From positions 11,725 through 75,724 of the forward strand of contig JAWKHR010000032.1 in the NCBI GenBank assembly GCA_041394725.1: a stretch of DNA of 64,000 nt. Direction: 5' to 3'. Positions 18,990 through 26,899 of the stretch are shown here, one piece after another (positions within the stretch are counted from its first letter, which is position 1; every line of letters begins with the position of its first letter). The stretch is from JAWKHR01 sp041394725. GTDB lineage: Bacteria > Acidobacteriota > Vicinamibacteria > Vicinamibacterales > SCN-69-37. The translations under genes and the position numbers were made by a program. The notes below the pieces were generated by a model. That model was not told the origin of the DNA, ran no database searches, and saw only the letters and a list, made by a program, of their open reading frames with translations.

Positions 18990-21900
18990 GCGGCCCGCCC
19001 GGAGGCAGCCGCCAGCCCTTCCAGATGTAGAACAGGGCGGGGTAGACGAGCAACGTCACGACGACCGCGGTCACCATGCCGCCCACCATCGGCGCCGCGA
19101 TGCGCTTCATCACGTCGGCGCCCGTGCCCTGGCTCCACATGATCGGCAGCAGGCCGGCCAGGATCACGCTCGCCGTCATCACCATCGGCCGCACGCGCTT
19201 GACCGCGCCGTCATGGACCGCCGCCTCGAGGTCGCGGCGGTCCCGCATCCGGCCCTCCCGGACCGCCTCGGCATACGCGCCGTCCAGGTAGAGCAGCATG
19301 ACGACGCCCGTCTCGGCGCTGACGCCGGCCAGCGCGATCACGCCGACCCAGACGGCGATGCTCAGGTTGTAGCCGAGCCAATAGAGCAGCCAGAACGCAC
19401 CGACCGCGGCGAACGGCACCGACAGCAGCACGAGCAGCGTCTCGAGGATCGACCGGGTGTTCAGGTACAGGATCACGAAGATGATGAGCAGCGTGAGCGG
19501 CACCACCAGCATCAGCCGCTGCTGGGCCCGGAGCATGTACTCGTACTGCCCGCTCCAGCGCAGGCTGTAGCCCGGCGGCAGCGTCACGCCCGCGGCCACC
19601 GCCGCCTGCGCGCGCCGGACGTAGGTGCCGACGTCGACACCTTCGATGTCCACGTACACCCACGCGTTGGTCCGGCTGTTCTCGCTCTTGATGACCGGCG
19701 GGCCCTTGACGACCGAGAGGCGCGCGAGCTGGCGCATCGGGATCTGGGCGCCGAGCGGCGTCGGGACCAGGATGCCGCCGAGCGCCGGCAGGCTGTCGCG
19801 CAGCTCGCGCGAGTAGCGCAGGTTGACCGGGTACCGCTCCAGGCCCTCGACCGTGGACGTGACCTGCATCCCGCCGACCGCCGACTGGATGACGTCCTGC
19901 ACGTCGCCGACGGTCAGGGCATACCGGGCGATCGCCGCGCGGTCGATCTCGAAGTTCAGGTAGTTGCCGCCGGTCGCCCGCTCCGCGTACACCGACAGCG
20001 TCCCCGGCACCGGGCGGAGCACCGCCTCGATCTGCTCGCCGAGGTCCTGCAGCACCGCGAGGTCGGGCCCCGCAATCTTGATTCCGACCGGCGTCTTGAT
20101 GCCGGTCGAGAGCATGTCGATCCGCGTCTTGATCGGCATCGTCCACGCGTTGGTCACGCCGGGAAACTGGATCGCGCGGTTCATGTCCGCGGTCAACGAC
20201 GCCGGCGTCACGCCGGGTCGCCACTGGTCGCGGGGCTTCAGCGTGATCGTGGTCTCGATCATGCTGAGCGGCGCCGGGTCGGTGGCCGTGTCGGCCCGGC
20301 CCACCTTGCCGAACACGCGGTCCACTTCCGGGAACGTCCGGATGATCCGGTCGGTCTGCTGCAGGATCTCCCGCGCCTTCGTCACCGAGACGCCCGGCAG
20401 CGTCGTCGGCATGTAGAGCAGGTCGCCTTCCCAGAGCGGCGGCATGAACTCGGACCCCAGCCGCGAGTACGGCACGACGGTGAGCCCGACGAGCAGCACG
20501 GCGGCGGCGACCGCCAGCCACCGGCCGCGCAGGACGACGTGCAGGACGGGCCGGTAGAGGAAGATCAGGAACCGGCTGATCGGGTTCTGGCGCTCGGGCC
20601 GGATGCGGCCGCGGATCCAGTAGCCCATGAGCACGGGCACGACCGTGACCGAGAGCAGCGCCGCCGCGGCCATCGCGTACGTCTTCGTGAAGGCCAGCGG
20701 CTTGAAGAGGCGGCCTTCCTGGGCCTCGAGCGTGAAGACCGGCGCGAACGAGACCGTGATCACCAGCAGCGCGTAGAAGGCCGTCGGCCCGACTTCCTTC
20801 GCGGCGTCGCCGATGATGCGCCAGTGGTCACGCGTGCCCGCGTGCCGCTCGAGGTGCTTGTGGGCGTTCTCGATCATGATCACGGCCGCGTCCACCATCG
20901 CGCCGATCGCGATCGCGATGCCGCCGAGCGACATGACGTTGGCGTTGATGCCCTGCACGCGCATCACGACGAACGCCATCAGGATCGCGACGGGCAGCGT
21001 CAGGATCGCGACGAGGCCGGACCTCACGTGCAGCAGGAAGACGAGGCAGACCAGGGCGACGACGAGACTCTCCTCGATCAGCTTCTGGCGGAGCGTGTCC
21101 ACCGAACGCTCGATGAGGCCGGAGCGGTCGTAGGTCGGCACGATCTCGATGTCATCGGGCAGGCCCGCGCGGAGCTCCGCGAGCCGGGACTTGACCCGCG
21201 CGATCGTCTCGTACGCGTTCGCGCCCGCCCGGACGATCACGATGCCGCCGACCGCCTCGCCCTCGCCGTCCAGCTCGACGAGGCCGCGCCGGATGTCCGG
21301 CCCGACCTGCAGCGTGCCGACGTCGCCGAGCCGGATCGGCGTGCCCGATCGATCCACCCCGAGCGCCACCTGCCGCAGGTCGTCGAGCCCCTTCACGTAG
21401 CCCTCGCCGCGTACCATGAACTCGGTCTCGGCCATCTCGATCAGCCGGCCGCCCACCTCGCTGTTGCTGCGCTGCACGGCGGTGCGGATCCGCGAGATCG
21501 GGATGTTGTAGGCGCGCAGCTTGTTCGGATCGAGCGTCACCTGGTACTGCTTGACGAACCCGCCGATGCTCGCGACCTCCGAGACGCCGGGCACGGCCGT
21601 CAGCTCGTACTTGAGGAACCAGTCCTGCAAGCTGCGCAACTCGGCGAGATCGCGCCGGTTCGACTTCAGCGCGTACATGTAGGCCCAGCCGACGCCGGTC
21701 GCGTCGGGGCCGAGCGTCGGCGTCACCCCGCGCGGGAGCCGGCCGCTGACGTAGTTGAGGTACTCGAGCACCCGACTGCGGGCCCAGTAGAGATCCGTGC
21801 CGTCCTCGAAGATGACGTAGACGAACGACACGCCGAAGAACGAGTAGCCGCGCACGACCCTGGCGTACGGGACGGCCAGCATCTGGGTCGTAATCGGGTA

Positions 21901-22098
21901 GGTGACCTGGTCCTCGACGATCTGCGGCGCCTGGCCCGCGTAGTCGGTGTAGACGATGACCTGGACGTCGGAGAGGTCCGGGATGGCGTCGAGCGGCGTG
22001 CTCCGCAGCGCGTAGATGCCGCCCAGGCTGACGAGGCCCGTGGCGAGCACGACGAGGAAGCGGTTGCGCAGCGACCAGTCGATGATGCGTTCGAGCAT
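18955..22098 (-). CDS. Heavy-metal efflux RND permease, CusA/CzcA family
   Basis: The protein has 1047 residues from ATG 22098, with CGGAGG at a good distance. The start MLERIIDWSLRNRFLVVLATGLVSLGGIYAL and TPLDAIPDLSDVQVIVYTDY are hallmarks of the heavy-metal subgroup, as is the transmembrane-4 motif AIGAMVDAAVIMIENAHKHLE. The protein takes metal ions (Cu/Ag or Zn/Co/Ni class) from the periplasm and drives them out through the TolC-like channel. It is the last gene of a four-gene unit (small Cys/His protein, channel, adaptor, permease). I cannot fix the metal from sequence, but the Met-rich adaptor and Cys/His-rich leader gene favour copper or silver. Confidence 0.9.
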   Translation of the reverse strand: MLERIIDWSLRNRFLVVLATGLVSLGGIYALRSTPLDAIPDLSDVQVIVYTDYAGQAPQIVEDQVTYPITTQMLAVPYARVVRGYSFFGVSFVYVIFEDGTDLYWARSRVLEYLNYVSGRLPRGVTPTLGPDATGVGWAYMYALKSNRRDLAELRSLQDWFLKYELTAVPGVSEVASIGGFVKQYQVTLDPNKLRAYNIPISRIRTAVQRSNSEVGGRLIEMAETEFMVRGEGYVKGLDDLRQVALGVDRSGTPIRLGDVGTLQVGPDIRRGLVELDGEGEAVGGIVIVRAGANAYETIARVKSRLAELRAGLPDDIEIVPTYDRSGLIERSVDTLRQKLIEESLVVALVCLVFLLHVRSGLVAILTLPVAILMAFVVMRVQGINANVMSLGGIAIAIGAMVDAAVIMIENAHKHLERHAGTRDHWRIIGDAAKEVGPTAFYALLVITVSFAPVFTLEAQEGRLFKPLAFTKTYAMAAAALLSVTVVPVLMGYWIRGRIRPERQNPISRFLIFLYRPVLHVVLRGRWLAVAAAVLLVGLTVVPYSRLGSEFMPPLWEGDLLYMPTTLPGVSVTKAREILQQTDRIIRTFPEVDRVFGKVGRADTATDPAPLSMIETTITLKPRDQWRPGVTPASLTADMNRAIQFPGVTNAWTMPIKTRIDMLSTGIKTPVGIKIAGPDLAVLQDLGEQIEAVLRPVPGTLSVYAERATGGNYLNFEIDRAAIARYALTVGDVQDVIQSAVGGMQVTSTVEGLERYPVNLRYSRELRDSLPALGGILVPTPLGAQIPMRQLARLSVVKGPPVIKSENSRTNAWVYVDIEGVDVGTYVRRAQAAVAAGVTLPPGYSLRWSGQYEYMLRAQQRLMLVVPLTLLIIFVILYLNTRSILETLLVLLSVPFAAVGAFWLLYWLGYNLSIAVWVGVIALAGVSAETGVVMLLYLDGAYAEAVREGRMRDRRDLEAAVHDGAVKRVRPMVMTASVILAGLLPIMWSQGTGADVMKRIAAPMVGGMVTAVVVTLLVYPALFYIWKGWRLPPGGPPTPEVPRAPDQ

Positions 22099-22111
22099 GA
22101 TGCGCCTCCGC

Positions 22112-23578
22112 CTACCGCTGCTGCGAGGTCGGTGACTCCGAGCCACCGCCGCGTCCGGAAGTCGCCGGCATGTTCGGCATGTTCGGCATGGAGGGCGCCT
22201 CGGACGGTTTCGACATGCCCGGCATGTCGGGCATGTCGGAGCCGCCGCCGCCGGCGGTCCCGCGGGCGCCCTCGGCGGTCAGCTTGCGGATCGCCTCGCG
22301 GAGGTTGCTCTCCGAGTCGATCAGGAACTGCGCCGAGACCACGACCCGGTTGCCCTCGTCGACGCCGGACGTGATCTCCCAGACGCCGTCGCCGTTCAGG
22401 CCCAGCTGGACCTCGCGGACCTGGAACGTGCCGCTCCCGAGGTCGAGCACGACCAGCCGGCGCGTGCCGCTGAAGATCACCGCTTCCTCGGGCACGGCCA
22501 GCACCTGCCGGGCGGCGGGGACGTCGAAGGTGACGTTCACGTACATGCCGGCGCGGAGGCGGCCGCCGGGATTCGGCAGCTCCAGCGAGACCTTGAGCGC
22601 GCGCGTCTGCTCCGAGAGGTGCGGGTAGAGGTACCGGACCGTGGCGGTGAGCGGCCGTCCGGGCTCGTAGGGCACCTCGATGGTCGCGCGCGAACCGGGC
22701 CGGATCCACGGCATCTGGCTCTCGAAGACCTCGGCCTCGGCCCAGATCGTCCGGAGATCGGCGATGCGGTAGAGGTTCATCCCGCTCGTGACGTGCATGC
22801 CCTCCAGCGCCTGGTCCATCTTCCAGACCACGACGCCGTCGCGGGCGGCGACGACGGGCAGCGTGCGGCGCGGCTGCCGCGAGCGTTCCAGGTCGGCAAT
22901 CTGCGCGTCGGACACGTCCCAGTAGCCGAGCCGGCGCCGCGCGGCGTCGAGCATCGACCCGGCCCGCTGCGCCATCTCCGGAATCCCGCTGTCGCGCATC
23001 CGCGCGGCGTAGTCGAGCGCGTTCAGGTACTCCTCCTGCGCCGCGACCAGCTCCGGGCTGTAGATGTCGAAGAGCGGCTCGCCCGCCTTCACGGGCTGGC
23101 CGACGAAGTTGACGTACGCCCGCTCGATCCAGCCCGCGTACTTCGTGGTCACCAGCGCCACCTGGCTGTCGTCGTGCACCAGCGTGGCGACGGTGCGGAT
23201 CGTGACCGGGATGTCGCGCCGGACGACCGGCGCCGTCTGGACGCCGATGTTCTGCGCGAAGCCGGGGTCGATTCGCACCAGGCCCGGCGCCGTGTCGGCC
23301 TCGTCCTCGTAGACGGGGATCAGGTCCATGCCCATCGGCGACTTGCCGGGCTTGTCGCGGATGAACGTCGGATCCATCGGCGCGCGCCAGTACTTGATCC
23401 GGCGTTCCCCGGCCGTGGCGGACGGCGACGCCGCCGTCGCGCCCATCGCGGCCCTGTCGTGTCCGGCCGCCGGGGCACCCGGCAGCCAGGACCAGCCGAA
23501 GGGGTTGCTCCACGCGAGGGCGAGCGAGCCGGCGCCCACGGCGAATCCCACGGCGCCGAACAGCAGTAGCTTCTTCAT
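22112..23578 (-). CDS. Heavy-metal RND adaptor, CusB-like, with Met-rich tail
   Basis: The protein has 488 residues from ATG 23578. After an N-terminal helix (LLLFGAVGFAVGAGSLALAW), residues 55-90 form the heavy-metal-binding domain seen in CusB/CzcB relatives (YWRAPMDPTFIRDKPGKSPMGMDLIPVYEDE). Here the usual CPMHP and CGM Cys positions are replaced by APMDP and SPMGM, leaving Met as ligands. The adaptor hairpin and barrel follow. The last 50 residues carry MPDMPGM and MPNMPNMP repeats, a likely extra Cu(I)/Ag(I)-binding tail. Its start overlaps the channel gene's stop (ATGA), and 13 bp separate it from the permease gene. Confidence 0.88.
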   Translation of the reverse strand: MKKLLLFGAVGFAVGAGSLALAWSNPFGWSWLPGAPAAGHDRAAMGATAASPSATAGERRIKYWRAPMDPTFIRDKPGKSPMGMDLIPVYEDEADTAPGLVRIDPGFAQNIGVQTAPVVRRDIPVTIRTVATLVHDDSQVALVTTKYAGWIERAYVNFVGQPVKAGEPLFDIYSPELVAAQEEYLNALDYAARMRDSGIPEMAQRAGSMLDAARRRLGYWDVSDAQIADLERSRQPRRTLPVVAARDGVVVWKMDQALEGMHVTSGMNLYRIADLRTIWAEAEVFESQMPWIRPGSRATIEVPYEPGRPLTATVRYLYPHLSEQTRALKVSLELPNPGGRLRAGMYVNVTFDVPAARQVLAVPEEAVIFSGTRRLVVLDLGSGTFQVREVQLGLNGDGVWEITSGVDEGNRVVVSAQFLIDSESNLREAIRKLTAEGARGTAGGGGSDMPDMPGMSKPSEAPSMPNMPNMPATSGRGGGSESPTSQQR

Positions 23579-24921
23579 GATCGGTCTCCTCGCGAGGGCG
23601 GGTCGGGCAGCACGGTGCCGATCGCGCGTTCGAGCTTCGCGCGCGCGATCAGCCGGTCCGATCGCTGGCGCGCCAGGACGAGCCGCACCTGGAGCAGCAC
23701 GCGCTCGCTGTCGAGCAGGTCGAGCACGCTCACCTGGCCGGTCGCGTAGCTCGCCTCCGCCGACCGCAGCGCCTCCTCGGCCTGCGGCACCAGCGCGCGC
23801 TCGAAGAGGGCGGTCTGTTCGGCGAGCGACCGCAGGCGGGCGAGCTGGTCCTCGACGTCCAGCGCGAGGGCGTTCTCCTCGCCGCGGTACCGGGTCCGCT
23901 CGGCGGCGACCTCGCGGCTGGCCTGCTGCACGGCGGCGTCGTACTTCGACTCGCGGATCGGAAGCGTCACGGCCACCGACACCGCCAGCGGGTTCTTCCC
24001 GTCGTCCGGCGGCGGCTGGGCCAGGCCGGCGGCGTCGCGCCGTCGCATGACGTTCACGTAGCTCGCGCCGATCGTGAACGTCGGCAGCGACAGGGTGCCG
24101 GCGAGGTCGAGCGCGCGCTCGCGCTTCGTCTCGGTCGCCGCGATCACGAGCAGCTCCGGCCGGTGCAGCCGCCCGAGCGCGATCAACGCGTCGCGGTCGG
24201 GCAGCGACGGCGGGACCGCGAGCGCGGCGATCTCCGGGACCGGCGTGCCTGGTGGCTCGTCCATCAGCGTGTTCAGGCGCGCCGCCAGCGCCAGGCGCTG
24301 GCCGGACAGGTCTTCCCGCCGCGTGAGCACGCGCGTGATCTCCGCCTGCAGCTTGACCACGGCCTGCTGCAGTCCCTGTCCCGACGCGTAGCGGCTGGTC
24401 GCGAGCCGTTCGTACTGTTCGAGCAGCAGCCGCTCCTCGTTCGTCGTCCGGATCGCCTCGTCCACGTAGGCCAGCTCGTAGTACGCCTGCTTGATCGCGA
24501 GGATGACGTCGCGCTGGCGGAGCGTGACCGCCTCGGCGGCCGTGTCCGCGTCGGCCTGCGCGACGCCGGCGCGGCGATCGCGCACGCCGAACCAGGGAAG
24601 CATCTGCGTGATGCCGAACGAGTTGAACTGCGGGCCCACGCGCGTCTCGACCGGCTGGATCGCCTGCGTGTAGGCCAGGACCGGCTCGGGCAGCGCGCGG
24701 GCCTGCGGCACCTGTTCGAGCGCGGCCTCGTGCCGCAGTCGGGCCTCCTCGAGGGCCGGGTACCGGGCCAGCGCGCGGGCCACGTAGCCGCGCAGCACCG
24801 GGTCGGCGTCGAAGAGCGGCGGACCATCCGCGGGCGCGCCGGCCTGTCGGGCCTCCACGCGCACGGCGAGCGCCGACAGGACGACGACGGCCGCGATGCA
24901 ATACCGCGAGAGAGATTTCAT
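23575..24921 (-). CDS. TolC-family outer-membrane channel of the metal pump (CusC-like)
   Basis: The protein has 448 residues, with signal peptide MKSLSRYCIAAVVVLSALAVRVEA. Two outer-membrane-efflux repeats are seen, each with a long helical hairpin (VLRGYVARALARYPALEEARLRHEAALEQ in the first). The length is normal for CusC/CzcC. It should form the trimeric tunnel through the outer membrane for the CusA-like permease. The final TGA overlaps the adaptor ATG. Confidence 0.85.
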   Translation of the reverse strand: MKSLSRYCIAAVVVLSALAVRVEARQAGAPADGPPLFDADPVLRGYVARALARYPALEEARLRHEAALEQVPQARALPEPVLAYTQAIQPVETRVGPQFNSFGITQMLPWFGVRDRRAGVAQADADTAAEAVTLRQRDVILAIKQAYYELAYVDEAIRTTNEERLLLEQYERLATSRYASGQGLQQAVVKLQAEITRVLTRREDLSGQRLALAARLNTLMDEPPGTPVPEIAALAVPPSLPDRDALIALGRLHRPELLVIAATETKRERALDLAGTLSLPTFTIGASYVNVMRRRDAAGLAQPPPDDGKNPLAVSVAVTLPIRESKYDAAVQQASREVAAERTRYRGEENALALDVEDQLARLRSLAEQTALFERALVPQAEEALRSAEASYATGQVSVLDLLDSERVLLQVRLVLARQRSDRLIARAKLERAIGTVLPDPPSRGDRS

Positions 24922-25049
24922 GGGTGTTCGTGCTCCTCACCACTGACGGAACGGGGGCCTGCCACGCCGCGAGACGCGCGGGCGCAGGCGCCAGCGGGCG
25001 CGGGCGGCTCGGGCCCGCACCACATCCGGAAGCTGTCAGGCGGTGAGCG

Positions 25050-25382
25050 TCAGATCAGCAGCGTGGACAGCCGCAGCAGCAGATCGCCGGGCTGATGGCC
25101 GTGGGGCGGGGAAGCCTGGACGGGGGTCGGTCCCGGCAGCGTCTTCGTCACCACGATCGCGATGACGGGCGTCACGGGGCCGGACGGCAGCGTGCCGGCC
25201 GTGGTCGTCACGGCCGGGACCGCCGGCTCCGCGGGACTGGCCGAGCAGCACGTGACGGCCTGGTGGTCGTGGCACGGCATCGCCATTGCCGGGCAGTGCG
25301 ACATCGTCCCCGACGGCAGGGCCGCGAGGGCCGGCCCGGCCCAGAGCACAGAGACGATGAGCGCGGCAGTCAGGCGAGTCAT
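25050..25382 (-). CDS. Small exported Cys/His/Met-rich protein heading the metal-efflux operon
   Basis: The protein has 110 residues from ATG 25382. Residues 1-21 are a signal peptide (TAALIVSVLWAGPALAA). Next comes a compact cluster of possible metal ligands, MSHCPAMAMPCHDHQAVTCC, and a Pro/Thr-rich remainder with a second hydrophobic stretch (VTPVIAIVVTKTL). I know no named family. Position (128 bp before the TolC gene, same strand) and ligands suggest a periplasmic metal-binding or sensing protein of the Cus-like system. GAGGG lies close upstream of the start. Confidence 0.6.
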   Translation of the reverse strand: MTRLTAALIVSVLWAGPALAALPSGTMSHCPAMAMPCHDHQAVTCCSASPAEPAVPAVTTTAGTLPSGPVTPVIAIVVTKTLPGPTPVQASPPHGHQPGDLLLRLSTLLI

Positions 25383-25556
25383 CTCGACCCTCGGTAGTTT
25401 TGCACATCCCGTTCCAGCACGGCCACCGGGACCGGGGCGTTCGGGGGGAAGGCCCGGCCGTGAACCGGCGCTGCCGCCGCGGGCCTTCACGTGGGCCGGG
25501 GGATTTTTCGACGGTCGCTCGTCGGCGTCGGCCTGCCCTGGTCTACCCTGAAACGG

Positions 25557-26288
25557 ATGTATCCGGTGCTGTTTCGGGTCGGCTCGTTCGAGATCTCGAG
25601 TTTCGGCGTCCTCGTCGCCATCGGCGCGCTGGTCGGCCTGTGGGTCTTCCGGCGGGAGCTCGAGCGGAGCCGGCTGCCGGTGGGCGCCGTGGACGCCGCG
25701 CTGGCCGGCGTGATTGCGGGGATGGTGGGCGCCAAGCTGCTGTGGGTCGCCGAGCACCTCGGCGAGGAGCCCGTGACGCGCCTGTTGTTCAGCCGGGCCG
25801 GGCTCAGCTGGTTCGGCGGCTTCGTCGGCGGCGTGGGCACGGCGCTCTGGCTGATCCGCCGGAAGGGCTGGCCGGTGATGGCGGTGCTGGCCGCGGCCAC
25901 GCCGGCCCTGGCCATCGGCCACGCGATCGGGCGGATTGGCTGCTTTCTCGTGGGCGACGACTACGGCCGCCCGAGCGCGCTGCCCTGGGCGGTGGCGTTT
26001 CCGGAAGGGGCGCCGCCGATCGACGTGCCGGTGCATCCGACGCAGATCTACGAGGCGCTGGCGCTCGTGCCCGTCGCGTGGCTGCTGATCCGCTGGCGTC
26101 GGCGTGGGGTGTCCGACCGCCGCGTGCTCGGCGCCTACCTCGTGATGACGGGCACGATCCGGTTCCTGATCGAGTTCATCCGCGTCAACACGCGGGTCGC
26201 GCTCGGGCTCACGGTGGCGCACTTCGCGGCGATGGGCGTGGCGATCGCGGGCGCGGTGCTGCTGCTGCGGCGCGGCGCCCGGACCTGA
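25557..26288 (+). CDS. lgt: Prolipoprotein diacylglyceryl transferase (Lgt)
   Basis: The protein has 243 residues from ATG 25557 (MYPVLFRVGSFEISSFGVLVAIG). It is a multi-pass membrane protein with the Lgt signature GRIGCFLVGDDYGRPSALPW, and later PVHPTQIYEAL and IRFLIEFIRVN. Lgt transfers diacylglycerol from phosphatidylglycerol to the lipobox Cys of prelipoproteins at the inner membrane. That is the first step needed by the lipoproteins encoded in this window. An upstream in-frame extension exists but lacks support. Confidence 0.9.
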   Translation: MYPVLFRVGSFEISSFGVLVAIGALVGLWVFRRELERSRLPVGAVDAALAGVIAGMVGAKLLWVAEHLGEEPVTRLLFSRAGLSWFGGFVGGVGTALWLIRRKGWPVMAVLAAATPALAIGHAIGRIGCFLVGDDYGRPSALPWAVAFPEGAPPIDVPVHPTQIYEALALVPVAWLLIRWRRRGVSDRRVLGAYLVMTGTIRFLIEFIRVNTRVALGLTVAHFAAMGVAIAGAVLLLRRGART

Positions 26289-26291
26289 GCC

Positions 26292-26870
26292 TCAGGCGGC
26301 CGGGAACCCCGGCTGCGCCCTGACCCGCTCGGCCTGCAGCAGGTGGCGATCCTCGTGGCGCGCGATGATCTCGAGGCCGGTGCCCACGGTGAAGCGCAGA
26401 AGCGGCACGAACGGGTTCACGAAGCGGATCCCGTTGACGTCGTACGGCGCCGCCCGCTCGATCGCGCGCCGTGCGGTCTCGTTGCTCCGCAGGAAGGCCT
26501 CGAGCACGTCGGGCGCGACGTGCGGGCCCGGGTCGATCTTGCGCGGCGCGGGCGCCTTCTTCTGCTGGTCGGACGCGGCGACGTAGCTGCGGATGAACCA
26601 CCGGGCGAACCAGCCCGGCGTGATCTCATGGACGGGCGCGTGCGGTCGGCCTTCAAGGGCCAGGGCGATCGGCGGCAGGTACACGTCGGTCGCGATGCGC
26701 AGGTGCTGGAGGCACTGTCCGACGCTCCACGCGTCGGGGCGGGGCTTCCACGTGAGCTGGGCGAAGGTCAGGCCCCCGGCGATCTCGCGGGCGCGCCGGT
26801 CGGACGCCAGCAGATCGCTCGTCAACCGGGCCGGCCAGGCGGGGGCGACGGCGGTGGGCACGGCGCCCAT
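26292..26870 (-). CDS. DinB-family protein
   Basis: The protein has 192 residues from ATG 26870. It shows the DinB/YfiT four-helix fold: PDAWSVGQCLQHLRIATDVYL with the first metal-ligand His, and EIIARHEDRHLLQAERV with the HxxxH pair near the C-terminus. Members bind a divalent metal. Some are thiol-transferases or stress-induced proteins, and many are uncharacterised. It lies 29 bp before the ADOP permease on the same strand, and might be co-transcribed with it. Confidence 0.8.
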   Translation of the reverse strand: MGAVPTAVAPAWPARLTSDLLASDRRAREIAGGLTFAQLTWKPRPDAWSVGQCLQHLRIATDVYLPPIALALEGRPHAPVHEITPGWFARWFIRSYVAASDQQKKAPAPRKIDPGPHVAPDVLEAFLRSNETARRAIERAAPYDVNGIRFVNPFVPLLRFTVGTGLEIIARHEDRHLLQAERVRAQPGFPAA

Positions 26871-26899
26871 CGTAGTCGCAGTCCGGTCGGAATGCGCGG

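Noticed and set aside
18850..22374. Plus-strand 1174-codon frame antisense to the CusA-like gene
   Set aside because: It is Arg/His/Asp-rich low-complexity translation. The minus strand encodes a complete, motif-bearing RND permease.
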